Part shown: piece after piece, positions 10,197 to 21,024 of the stretch
How the letters are laid out: each line of letters starts with the position of its first letter
Numbering within the stretch: position 1 is the stretch's first letter
Assembly: GCA_030704615.1 (NCBI GenBank)
Contig: CM060731.1
Coordinates: forward strand, 71,404,756-71,468,755
Length of the DNA stretch: 64,000 nt
Reading direction: 5' to 3'
From: Takakia lepidozioides
Lineage: Eukaryota; Streptophyta; Takakiopsida; Takakiales; Takakiaceae
Notes under the pieces: generated by a model
What the model saw: the letters and a program-made list of their open reading frames with translations, nothing else
The model's database searches: none
What the model was told of the DNA's origin: nothing
Program-made: the position numbers and the translations under genes

Positions 10197-10846
10197 GTGA
10201 TGAATGTCAGAGGCTAGGACCTTTGCAGAGATATGGGAAGATGGCTTTGCATCCTACAATGCCTACTGAACTATTTCAGAAATGGGGACTAGACTTTGTT
10301 GGACCAATTAACCCACCAGCCAAGAATACACAGAACAGGTACATAATTACAGCCATTGATTATACTACGAAGTGGGTGGAAGCTAAAGCTTTGAGGGACA
10401 ACACAGCCAAGTCCACAGCAAGGTTCCTGTATGAGAACATACTTACATGATTTGGCTGTCCCTTGGAATTTATCAGTGATCAGGGAAGTCACTTCATTAA
10501 TGAGACCATTGAACTATTGACTAAAGAGTTCATGATTGTGCATAGGAAGAGTACAACGTATTACCCACAGGGTAATGGGCAGGCAGAGGCTACCAACAAA
10601 ATACTATGTACTATCTTGGCTAAGATAGTCAATGCAAACAGAACGGATCGGGATACAAAGCTGCTGACAGCTTTGTGGTCATACAGGACTTCATATAAAG
10701 TCACCACTAAGTATACACCATTCTAATTAGTTTATGGTATGGAAGCTTTACTTCCAGTGGAATTCCTGTTACCTACCATGCGAACGGAATGGGGAAAGAG
10801 AATGGAATTGCAAGATTCAATTAAGGTCAGGAAACATGAATTATAA
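10197..10846 (+). pseudogene. Integrase catalytic core, inverted relative to the rest of pol
   Basis: The plus strand encodes [17 protein letters not shown], then [12 protein letters not shown] (first catalytic Asp), CPLEFISDQGSHF (second Asp) and YPQGNGQAEATNKIL (catalytic Glu). This is a Ty3/gypsy DDE integrase. Two in-frame stops (10448, 10724) break it. Upstream pol lies on the minus strand and ends in YWWPTLFKDVHKY at about 10847; the C-terminus lies on the minus strand from about 10190. Flipping this segment restores the normal order, so it is an inversion of about 650 bases. Confidence 0.85.
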
Positions 10847-13676
10847 TACTTGTGTACATCTTTGAACAAAGTAGGCCACCAGTAACCTGCAAGTAGTATC
10901 TTCCTACTGGTAGTCTCTTCTCCAAAATGACCTCCAACCACTCCTTTATGAACTTCCTCCAAGACTTTATTTACTTCATGGTGGTACAAGCATCGTTTAA
11001 GTACTCCATCAGGTCCTAGCTTATACATTCTGCTTCCTACCATAGTATAAGGTAAAGCCTTGATAGCGATTCTCTTCCTTTGCTCCTTACCATAACTAGG
11101 TGGGCACTGACCATGAGTAAGGTAGTATTTGATTGGCCACTGCCAATCTAACCATTCATCTGCACTTCCTTGCACCTCCATTACAAATAAACTCGCATCT
11201 GGTAACTGATCGTCTACTCCTGTGGCGGCCTCTCCTATTGTTAGTCGTGACAAATGATCTGCCACAAGATGCAAACGGCCAGGCTTGTAAACAACTTCGA
11301 ACTCAAACTCGTGCAAGATTATTAACCACCTCGCTATCCTTCCACTTATCAAAGGTTTGTTCACCAGATATATCAGAGCCTGGTGATCCACATAAAACAT
11401 AAACTTTCTTCCCAATAGGTAATGCCTAAATTTCTTGACTGCATAAATCATTGCCAGTGCTTCTCTTTCAGTTGTGCTATAGTTCCTTTCAGCACTGTTC
11501 ATCAACCTGCTAGCATAGTACACAGGTGAATCTAATATTTCCTGTAACATTTTGGGCTAACACCGCTCCCAACGCTTCTCTTGAGGCATCACAGTGAACA
11601 TGAAATACTACATGCTAGTGAGGGTTAATCAGTACAGGTGTAGTTGTTACTGACAATGTAAGTTCCTCAAAACCCTGTTGACATTCAGCTGTCCATGCAA
11701 ACACTGCATCTTTCTTCAGAAGCTTGCTCAATGGTGCTGCTATTTGTGCATACATTTTGACAAATCTTCTGTAATAACTGGTTTGCCCAAGGAATCTCCT
11801 TAGACTCTTAACATTTACTGGTGGTGGAGAGGCTTTAATGGCCTCTATCTTCCTGGGATCCACAAGAAGTCCCCTCTTACACACAATGTGTCCCAGAAGC
11901 ACCCCTGAGTTCACACAGAAAATACATTTCTCTGGATTCAGGCCCAGACCTCTCATTCTGCATCTGGCCAGACATAACTCCAACTAATGCAAGTGCTCAT
12001 TCTTAGAGTTGTACACACTGAAATCATCCAAGAATACCTGCATGAAATCATCCAGATACTCATGAAAAGATTCACTTATCACTCTCTGAAAGGTTGCTGG
12101 TGCATTACAAAGTCCAAAGGGCATGACTTTGTATGCATAAGCACCTTAGTCTGTGATGAAAGCTGTCTTTCCCTGGTCTGCTTCTGCCACTTGCACTTGA
12201 TTATAACCACTGAAGCCATCCATGAATGAGTACATCTCATGGCCTTCCACAATGTCCAATACTGCTTCTGTGAATGGTAAGGGAAATGGATCATTCTTCG
12301 TGCAAGCATTCAACTTCTTATAGTTCACACAAACTCTTAGTTTACCATTCTTCTTGGGAACTATCACAATGGGTGACAACCAAGTTGTATACTCTATTGG
12401 GTATATAAACTTAGCCTCAGCCAACTTCTTGATCTCTTCTCCAACCTTTTGTGCGTAGTTGGGATTCATTCTGTACCTTGCCTGCTTGATTGGTACTGAC
12501 CCCGGTTCCAGTTCAATCTTATGCTGACAGATTTCAGGTGGTATCCCTTTTAAATCCTCATAGCTCCAAGCAAATACATCTTTGTATTTGATGAACAAAC
12601 TCTTAGCTTCTTCAAAGAATTCTGGCTCCAAATCAGCTCCTACCTTCACCATCCTCGGTTCCTCTTGAGTTCCCACATTCACTTCCCTCACTTGCTCATC
12701 AGCTGTGATTGTCCAACCAGTCACCACTTCATCCTGTAAACTCACAGTGGCTGGTTCCTCTAGGATTTCCATTTCTCCTTCTTTTTCTTCATTGAAATGT
12801 GATGGGTAACTGCTGGTTTCCTCTTCAATCGGTGTTGTTGACACTACACCACAGCAGATACCCCTTAAACAACTTAGGCCTTCCAGCCGCATCTCTGCAA
12901 CCTGCTCCCACTCTGGGTGTGCAGCAAACAGGGGTAGCTTCCTGCTCCTCATCCAGTCCTCCTCTCCAGTCATACTCTCTGACTCCTCGAGGTCTTCTCG
13001 TAGCAGGTAATCTACTAGATTTCTTTGTGGTAATTTGTATCTCGTGCATCCCATTATGCACGGTTAGTAACTGAGAATTCCAGTCATGGAATACCCTGGC
13101 ATGTTTCAGCCACGGACGTCCCAATAATAAGGGGTAAGCCTCCATGACTTCATCCATCTTCAACACAGTTACTGTGATCATAAAGATCATCTTCTGTATC
13201 TGTTTCTTAACTCCTCTTATTAATCCCAATGGCTGTACACTTCTTTGATCTGCCATTGTTACTATAAATGGGGCTGGTTTCATGTTACTTAGACCAAGCT
13301 TCTTCCTTAATTGGTCTGTCATGATATTTACTCCTGAGCCTCCATCTATCAGTACATCAGTTAGTTCTGTGCTTCCAATTCTCAATTGGATTACTGGCAT
13401 AGAATCATCAAAGTCCATGACTGTTTCTCGCCCTTCCGGCTTCACATTATAACTGGTCACATTGCTGTTCAGGTCTGTGTTTCCTGTCTCCTGGGCAATT
13501 CGATTGATTGCTTGATACAGCCTGTGTTTACAATAAGGTGCCACAGCCAATAGCTGTCCAATGGTAATTGTCCCACGGCTTTTACTCACCCATCCCTTCG
13601 CTATCCGAGGCGGGAACTCCAAGATAGAAGAGTTGGAAATCTCTAAGCACTCAACCCGCTCAGAACAATCAGTCAT
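10847..13676 (-). pseudogene. Ty3/gypsy pol: protease, reverse transcriptase, RNase H and start of integrase
   Basis: Read on the minus strand: aspartic protease with VLIDGGSGVNIM (about 13360), RT with FPLPFTEAVLDIVEGHEMYS, MPFGLCNAPATFQRV and FLDDFSVY (catalytic pair near 12020), RNase H with YSTTEREALAMIYAVKKF and HLVADHLSRL, then the integrase zinc-binding region (KVLEEVHKGVVGGHFGEETT). At least three frame changes (about 12830-13050, 12145, 11600) and several stops disrupt it, so it is dead. The first 33 codons (13676-13570) lie inside the LTR and run in frame into the protease region: gag and PBS are deleted. Confidence 0.88.
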
Positions 13677-14460
13677 GACCTACAGCTAGTGTATCATGGG
13701 GGTGTTTCCTATTTGTTTTCCTTCCCGCATTCATATTAGCCAATTACCTTACTGTTGGTATTTAAGTATCAGTTTGCTTCAGCAATCTATCGGATTCCAT
13801 CAACTCATCCATTCATTCCACAGCTTCACTCAGATCTCTCTACACAGTGTGAGTATGAAGTATGTATCAGATTAATATCTATCAAGTATCAGGCTGAAGC
13901 CATGGTATCTCTATTCTGCTCTACATTACAACTCTACTTCTTGCATTCATCAAGTATCAACAGATCGTTCTCCTCCTACTCCGTGCTCTCCCTCTTTCTC
14001 CTCAGAGATGCGCTCTCCGCTTCATTTCCAAGTTCTGATTTCCCCCGAAGTGCCCCCACTCCTTCCCCAAGTGATTCCCCAAGAAGTGATGCTTTTCCAG
14101 TCCTCGCTCCTGGATTTATCTTCCTACCCGTTGTTCTAACCGTTTCCCTCACTAACCGTCATCCGTGAACTAACATGTTATATTCGCAGATGTTGTTCCC
14201 CACAGTCGTTCCCTATCCTGCTATCCGTTCCCTATGGTCGTGACAGCAGTGTCAAGCTGTGACTGGCTGTGTGAAACTGTGACGGACTATGACTGGCTGT
14301 GCGACTGTGTTGGACTGTGACGGGTTGTGTCGGACTGTGATTGGCTGTGCGACTGTGTTGGGCTGTGACGGGCTGTGTTGGGATGTGATTGGCTGTGCGA
14401 CTGTGTCGGGCTGTGTCGGGCTGTGACAGGCTGTGTGGGACTGTGACGGGCTGTGTCGAC
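13569..14460 (-). repeat. Family A LTR, copy 4, truncated and joined directly to protease
   Basis: The minus-strand end GCCGTGGGACA corresponds to the LTR terminus seen in the other copies, but the next bases (ATTACCATTGGACAG) are protease-region coding sequence rather than a PBS. The minisatellite at about 14235-14460 is interrupted by a fragment of the ParB/methyltransferase-like gene, and the LTR start is not reached in normal orientation. Confidence 0.7.
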
Positions 14461-14612
14461 TGTGGATCCGCAGTCTTTTACGTTTCTACTAGGGATTCCA
14501 GAGGCAATGAGCTCCTTGTGGATGAGTCAATCGTGGACTCTTGGGATCCTATTTGGAGACAGGTGAACGAATCCTTATAACTTCTTCTCTCCAGGAAACC
14601 TTCGACCCAAGC
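14461..14612 (+). mobile_element. Fragment of the MULE-borne ParB-like exon captured inside a family A LTR
   Basis: The segment encoding SAVFYVSTRDSRGNELL and DSWDPIWRQVNES is nearly identical to 31850-32000 of the ParB/methyltransferase-like gene. It sits between two blocks of LTR minisatellite. The rest of the same gene piece follows in inverted orientation at 14758-15617. Confidence 0.8.
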
Positions 14613-14624
14613 ATTCTTCCTATG

Positions 14625-14757
14625 GTCGTGACAGCTGTGTCAAGCTGTGACTGGCTGTGTGAAACTGTGACCGGCTGTGACCGGCTGTGTCGGGCTGTGT
14701 CGGCTGTGCGAAGCTGTGACGGGCTGTGTTGGCTGTGCGAAGCTGTGACGGGTTGTG
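14625..14757. repeat. LTR minisatellite block between gene fragments
   Basis: The LTR sequence CTATGGTCGTGACAGCTGTG and about 12 minisatellite units reappear here in plus orientation. They lie between the two halves of the captured gene fragment. Confidence 0.75.
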
Positions 14758-15617
14758 TTCTGAAGACACAACGGCGGTAGACAACATGTGCAACTTCTCC
14801 TGGGCCATCACCGGCTTGCTTGGCTTGTTGAAATGGTTTTTCACCTCTTGAAGAAACTGTGGTCCGAAGGATGGGTCGGCAATTCTCAACTGCTTCACAA
14901 AAGCACTCATAATTTCTTGTGGCGGTCATCTCTTGCTTGATGTGACTCTCAACCCCCTTTGCTATCCTTTTCTCTTCAAGGGCAGAGCTGTAGTATTCTA
15001 GTTTGCCACGTTGTCCTGCATTTGCAATGTCTTGCTGCAAGAGAATGCACGACAAATGCATTAACACAAGGGCAAGGGAAACAAACAGAAACAAAGATCT
15101 GGAAGCAGGAATATCCAAAGGCCAGATGACGGAAGATGTATCTCACCGCGTACATATACTCCATGAAAGCCTCACGGGTCAACGAGTACCATGTTTCTGA
15201 TGTCTTGGAGCTCTTGCACTTCTTGTATGTCTCTGCTGAAAGGATGGTCTTGAAGTTCGTCAAGGGCATCTGGCTGATCCTCTGTATCCTGTACAGAGTG
15301 TGAACCGGACTCATTTCACATGCAATGTCTCCATCCCTCTGCAGAATGATGTGTGAAAGTCAGAATGAAATTCAAGAACCGACAACAGAGGACTGGAACC
15401 AAAGAACCACGGAACCACAACAGGAACATGTAGAATGAGAAACCATCCTATTCACATCATTCATTGCCGTCAGAAGACCCATCATGTTCCCGTCACAATC
15501 CAGCACCATCGTTCAAACACAGTAATGCCACTCTTCATCCTGTGAGTGCAGCCTCCCAATGACAACCATCCGTGCAAACAACCGGTGGTTTCCATCCCAT
15601 ACGTGAAACATCTTCCC
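14758..15617 (-). mobile_element. Inverted copy of ParB/methyltransferase-like gene exons with introns
   Basis: Read on the minus strand this matches about 32004-32860: the DGNHR-region exon (VWDGNHRLLAW counterpart), the intron, the exon with YRIQRI and MPLTNFKTILSAE, the next intron, and the exon with KQLRIADPSFGPQFL. Introns are retained, so the copy was made from DNA and not from spliced RNA. Its 5' end abuts inverted LTR sequence (15618-15790). Confidence 0.8.
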
Positions 15618-15790
15618 TGGGAACGGATAGCAGGACAGGGAACAACTGTGGGGAACAACATCTGCGAATGGAACATGTTAGTTCACGGATGACGGTTAGT
15701 GAGGGAAACGGTTAGAACAACGGGTAGGAAGATAAATCCAGGAGCGAGGACTGGAAAAGGATCATTTAAGGGGGGTTCACTTCTTGGGGG
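15618..15790 (+). repeat. Inverted piece of family A LTR
   Basis: This is the reverse complement of about 14070-14230 of LTR copy 4 (for example GAACGGATAGCAGGACAG and GGTTAGTGAGGGAAACGG). With copy 4 it brackets the captured gene fragment as an inverted pair. The gypsy element of family B starts abruptly after it. Confidence 0.7.
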
Positions 15791-15792
15791 GC

Positions 15793-16450
15793 CAAACCTC
15801 AGGCAATCCAGTTCTGGTATGGAATTTTGGACAAGGAGCTCAGGAGAAGGGTGCGGGATGCAACCCTGTTACAAGCAGCCCAACCCACATTAGCAGATGT
15901 ATTTCTGCTGGCTGAGCGGATTGAGCTCAACATGGTGGAGGAGCGAGTTGTTACCATTGGATTTGGCAAAGACATGCCTGCACGAGGCGCAGCTGCTAGC
16001 CCACAGGCACAAGGGACTGCCCAACAGCGTGGTCAGGGGGGCAGGGTTTCCTAGCCCAAGTTCCATGGAGCTTACAGGGGACCTCAGGTGCAGAGGCCCG
16101 TGCCATCTTTTGCAGGCCAACAACAACCAGGGGTGATATGTTGGACATGTGGAGGACCCCATGTCAAAAGAGATTGCCCAGAGAGTGGCAGAAGGCCGGC
16201 ACAAGCACAGCCTGCACAGTTGCAGTGTGGGCATTGTGGCAAGTATGGGCATGGAGATGCCCAGTGTTATGACTTGCATCCTGAGTTGTGCCCAGGCCAG
16301 TTCCAAGGGAACAATGGTGGCCGGGGGCGAGGTGGACCAGCCCAGAGAGGACGGGGTGGCCAGGCACAGGCCAAGGGCAAGCTCATCATGGCCAAGGACG
16401 CGGAGGTCAGGGTGTTGACCAAGGCATGGCCAACCGGCTTCAGCAGCTAG
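15793..16450 (+). pseudogene. Gag C-terminal part with two zinc knuckles, family B gypsy element
   Basis: The frame encodes the end of a retrotransposon gag domain (LDKELRRRVRDATLLQ, FLLAERIELNMVEE), then two CCHC-type knuckles: CWTCGGPHVKRDC (CX2CX3HX4C) and CGHCGKYGHGDAQC (CX2CX4HX4C), then a Gly/Arg-rich segment. The gag N-terminus and the 5' LTR are missing: the sequence starts abruptly beside inverted family A LTR. A frame change near 16050-16090 and the switch to the pol frame (about 16290-16450) may be natural frameshifting or decay. Confidence 0.8.
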
Positions 16451-16454
16451 AGCA

Positions 16455-17925
16455 GATGCTCGCTGCCATGGCTACAGCTCAGGCGGTACCGGCTCCCAGG
16501 CGGGATGGTCCACCTCCTACTCCTGAGGCAGGAGATATAGGAGGCATGGGATTCATGTGCGGAGCAGCACTACCACTAGTGCAGGTGGAGTCTGCTGCAG
16601 CTGTGACTCGAGGAACAACACGAGTTCCTGAGCCACGAGGTGCAGAGGTGGAATTGGATCCACAGCGTGGGGAGGCAAGCCGTCAGGCGAGGCTTCCTCA
16701 GTCATTCACATTGGCGGAGACTGTGTCGACGCCATCCATGGCACCTAGTTCTCGCCCGACTGTTACCGAGGCGGAGGTTACTATGCCATTGGGGAGAGCT
16801 ACACGTGCAGCACTGACACCTGCTACCAAGGCTAGTGCAGCCGGTGTGTGGCTGGGGGCAGCCACCTCTGTGTGTCAAGCCCCACTGTTCTCGGCAACCA
16901 TGATTGCGACGCCGGGGGTAAGACCAGCTGCAGTGTTCAGACTAGCAGCAACACTCTGTGAGAGTGAGGAGGTCACTTCATCTTCTACGGAGTTAGTGGA
17001 AGGTGTAGTGGCAGAGGGATCCTTGGATTTGAGGGTCAAGACTGCCACGACTGCGCCATGGCAAGCTGCAGCTGCCAGGTTGACGGAGCTGCCAACTAGG
17101 CCAGCCTTTGAGCGCACCATGGTGACACCTGGAGTTGTCATGTTAGACAACCAGGATGACATTTTCACTTTGAGTGGACCGGCAGGCAAGAAGTACCGGC
17201 CACTGCGGGTCTTGTTGGACTCGAGAGCTCAGCCACTAATGTTGGGCATAGCTGCTATTACAGGTTTGGGCCGCATGGAGGCGGATATGGAGCCTTGTCC
17301 TTTCCAGATACAGACATCTGTGGGAGGATCAGAGCAGGCTCGGGGCATGACACGGCGTGAGTTGGCCATTGGACTACAGCCGGATTACCCTACAGATGGC
17401 TCAATGATGCGAGCCAAGGCCATTGTGACAGACGCGGTCTCGTACGATGTCCTGGTTGGTGGGGCAGTGTTGTACCCCATGGGCTTCACCCTGGATTTTT
17501 GGGAGGAGTCAGCTTCCTATAGGCCTGGATGGCAGTCAGGGGAGGGTCGTCATGTACAGCTCCCTGTGACATTCATTGGAGGTATTGCGGCTGCCCAGCG
17601 GGGCAAGATGCCAACACTAGCCACCTTCACAGCTGCAGCTAGTTGGCCTGGAGAGTTGCTGGAAAGCAATGCCCATGCAGAGGATGTGCCACCTCTAGCA
17701 GAGCAGGATGACATGCATGGTACGGCGGAGTTGCCCGCCATGGTTGCTCACACTCCATTGTGGGGTACGAGCAAGGATTTGCAGCAGGCTGCTGATGGAT
17801 GGGTGCAACAAGCCTGGGTAGAGGCCTTTGTACCGTCAGTTGAAGAGGAGAGTGCGGTGATTGCACCAGGACCACCTCAGTTGTCGCCATTGGACACCAC
17901 ACCTCTTGTGTGGCAGTGCCCGAAT
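16455..17925 (+). pseudogene. Protease region of the family B gypsy polyprotein
   Basis: This is the pol frame between gag and the methyltransferase. A low-complexity Ala/Thr/Glu-rich linker comes first, then a retropepsin-like domain (about 17130-17500): YRPLRVLLDS at 17194-17223 with the active-site triplet DSR (17218-17226) in place of DS/TG, then VLVGGAVLYPMGFTL as the flap-side conserved motif. The Gly-to-Arg change (GGA to AGA) should inactivate it. The rest up to 17925 is a linker into the methyltransferase domain with no known motif. Confidence 0.75.
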
Positions 17926-18990
17926 GAAGGCATATGCCTTCTGGACTTGTTTGGCGGGATCAGCACTGGATTGGCTGCAGTGCTGCAGGCAGGTGTACGA
18001 GTTCGACGTTACCTGTATGTGTAGAGGGATGAGACCGCACAATACGTCTCACTGTGCCATGTTGCTCAGATTGTGCAGTAGTACCCTGAGTTGTTGCCGG
18101 TGTCTGCAGTTCATGGATATCAGCAGGCCTTGCCAGCAGACATTGCGTTGCTGGGGGCGCAGGATTTGGAGCGAGTTGGCTCCATTGATCTAGTAGTGGC
18201 AGGTTGGCCCTGCCAAGGGCATTCATCAGCCGGGCATGGCAATGGATTGCGAGACTCGAGGACGGGTCTGTTTTGGGAGATGGTGCGGATTTTGCGCCAC
18301 TTGCAGCTTCATCAAGCTATATCTCTAGCATACATCTTGGAGAATGTGCCACTGATGGGTGATTCTCGGGCCAAGGTGATGGCCAGTGTGCATCAAGTCC
18401 AGTCGTGGCTTGGGTCAACAGTGTTGCTAGATGCAGCTGCAGTAGGGTCACGGGCTCATCGTCCATGGCTATGGTGGACTAACTTGATGCCACCCGCACT
18501 GCTCAAGGATGCATTTGATGGGGTGCAGCGGCCGGCACACCTCACCGTGGATGGCATTTTGGACACAGGGAGGCAGTCTCAATGTGTGAGTCATGCTGAC
18601 CATTCGCCTTTGGCAGTGGTCAACAAGGTGGGTCAACCACGAGCAGCATTACCTACACTGCTCAGCTTCCCCGGATCCCATGCTTTTCGGGATGGTGGAC
18701 CTGGCCTATTGTGGGATAGCCAATTGCAATAATTAGTGGAGCCCAATGCTGACGAGCGCGAGCGAGCGATGGGTTTTACCACTGGTACCACGGCGGTGCC
18801 ATCTCTTTCTGAGGCATCACGTCGTCAGGTGTTGGGGCAAGCAATCGATCTCAATTGCTTGACCTGGATTATCAGCTTGGCTATGGCTGAGCAGCGCAGA
18901 GTACGGAGTACACTTCCCTTCATGGTCTCCCTACCTACCGAGACGGTACAGGCAGCGAGTGGGGGCGAGCAGGTGAGGACCACGAGGTGC
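17926..18990 (+). pseudogene. DNA cytosine-5 methyltransferase domain inside the gypsy polyprotein
   Basis: Motifs appear in canonical order. Motif I is LLDLFGGISTGLAAVLQAG (AdoMet binding). Motif IV is VAGWPCQGHS with the catalytic Cys at 18211-18213. Motif VI is YILENVP at 18331-18351. A motif VIII-like GSRAHRPWLWWTN follows, and a C-terminal ERERAMGF...RRQVLGQAIDLN segment fits motifs IX/X. The domain lies in frame between protease and RT. Three stops interrupt it (18022 TAG, 18079 TAG, 18730 TAA); otherwise the frame is continuous, so it died recently. Retrotransposon-borne cytosine methyltransferases have been reported in charophyte algae and dinoflagellates. Subfamily cannot be settled by eye. 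Confidence 0.88.
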
Positions 18991-19182
18991 GGGCCGCATC
19001 CATGGCACACGTGGGAGGTGCTCGAGGTTCAGAAGGAGTTGGCAGCCAAGGTGGCGGTGATGGATCAGGTTGGGGATTTTTCTCGGGTTGAGGAGGTACT
19101 CAAGGATGGGATGATGGGGCAGGATGAGACATTGTCACTGACAAAGGAGGCAGTGGTCACTGCTCAAGAGGTTGCAACATAG

Positions 19183-20121
19183 CAACCACGGGACGCGTCT
19201 TCTACCTCTAAGCCTGCTGGACTCAAGGTTGCAGTCACGGAGGACAACTGGGAGCCTGATGTTGGACCTATAGTCACCGAAGGAGAGAGACGACGTATAC
19301 GGCGGTTCTTCAGGGCTTACAGAAACTGCTTTGCCTTCAGTTTGAAGGACTTAGGAGCACTGAAGGGTCAAGAGATTCGCATTGAATTGGCTACTGACAC
19401 GCCAATCTTTCGGAGACCCTACAGATACAGTGACATGGAGAGGTCCTTGATTCAGATGAGAACTCAGGACCTTTGGGAGGCTGGTTTGGTGGAGTTATCT
19501 GGGGGAGAGTATGCTTCAGCCACAGTGATGCCAGCCAAGAAGGATGTCTTTGGCAATTGGACGGAGAGACGTATGTGCGGTGATTACCGGCCTGTAAATC
19601 GTCAGACCAAGTTCGATAGGTATGCCATGCCAACACCAGAGGAGATCTTTGATGCCATTGGGCATGCCAAGGTCTTTAGCACGTTGGATTTAAGATCCGG
19701 ATATCACCAGTTGCCGATCAAGGAGGCGGATAAGCAAAAGACGACATTATGGGGGATCAATGAGCACGGGAAGGATTGCCTATACCAGTGGCGGTTCTTA
19801 CCATTTGGGCTTAAGAATGCTCCGGCAGAGTTTCAGAGAGTCATGGACAGGATTCTAGCAGGGGTGGAGTTTACTCGGTGCTACATAGATGACATCATCA
19901 TCTTTAGTGCTATGGTGGAAGAGCATGAGAGACACCTTCAGGGGGTATTTGAGCGCTTGAGGGCGCACGGATTGAAGTTACATCCGGGAAAGTGCAAGTT
20001 TTTCCACAACCAGATTGAGTATTTGGGTCACATGATATATCCTGGAGGATTGGGGGTACAGCAGACTAAGGTAGAGTCCATTGCACAGGTTCCACGCCCC
20101 ACGGATGTGAGCCAAGTTTGA
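19183..20121 (+). pseudogene. Reverse transcriptase of family B gypsy element
   Basis: The frame continues after a TAG at 19180. RT motifs: VMPAKKDVFGNWT..CGDYRPVN, STLDLRSGYHQ, FLPFGLKNAPAEFQ and the catalytic YIDDIIIFS, all intact. A TGA at 20119, in the position of Arg of the VRAFMGLANYYR motif, interrupts the junction with the connection/RNase H part. The TGA is explained by CGA to TGA at a CpG. Confidence 0.92.
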
Positions 20122-20127
20122 GCTTTC

Positions 20128-21015
20128 ATGGGGTTAGCAAACTATTATAGACTGTTTGTTAAGGGATTAAGTGCCATTGCAAAGGCTCTAACCAAGCTGA
20201 CCAAGGTGGACCAGGAGTGGCAGTGGGAAGATGAGCAAGAACAAGCTTTTCAAGAGCTCAAGGCGAGGTTGACCTCGGCACCCATCTTGAGACGACCTAT
20301 CAGGGGGCGTCCTTTTCAGCTGCTTACAGATTGGAGCATGCTGGGGCTTGGAGCGGTGCTCACACAGGTGGATGATGAGGGAAGAGAGTTCGTAGTGGCT
20401 TATGCTAGCCGCTCGAACAACGTTGCAGAGTCTAAGTATAGCTCATATGAGGGAGAATGCTTAGCTGCAGTGTGGGCCGTGGCACACTTCAGGTGCTATC
20501 TATACGGCAATCTCTTCACCCTTGTCACGGATCACCAACCACTCAAGTGGTTGATGGAGTCAGACAAGCTTACGGGGAAGCTTGCACGGTGGGCACTCAT
20601 CCTTCAAGAGTATGACTTTCAGGTGGTGCATCGACCGGGTTTGGTCAATCACAATGCAGATGGGTTGAGTCGCAATCCATGCACGAGCCAACATGATGAC
20701 ACTGGAGCTCGGTGGCATGGTGAGACAGACGAGGAGATGGTGCCCGGATGGCATGCATCTGCATTTCTGTGTATCTTGGCAGCGGAAGGCCAGGTTGGAC
20801 CTGCAACAGGGATGATTGTAGATCAAGTGTCTGAGGACCCTGAGGCCAGCAATGAGCAAGGTGACGCCAAAGATATACATGAGGATTCAGTTGTGTTGGA
20901 CTACCTCCGCACTGGAGACACTGCAGCCACTGTGACTGCCAAGGAGAGGGATCGGATCCTACAACGAGCCAAGAGGTTCAAGTGGGAGGGGACACACCTG
21001 CTCCAAGTGTAGTAG
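20128..21015 (+). pseudogene. RNase H and connection domain of family B gypsy element
   Basis: MGLANYYRLFVKG opens the connection; the RNase H active residues are seen in QLLTDWSMLGLGAVL, SYEGECLAAVWAV, LVTDHQPLKWL and NHNADGLSR. It is in the same frame as RT. Tandem TAG TAG at 21010-21015 separates it from integrase. Confidence 0.9.
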
Positions 21016-21024
21016 GATGGTCGA

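Noticed and set aside
17926-18990. Host DNA methyltransferase gene
   Set aside because: It has no introns and lies in the same frame as gypsy protease and RT, so it is element-borne.
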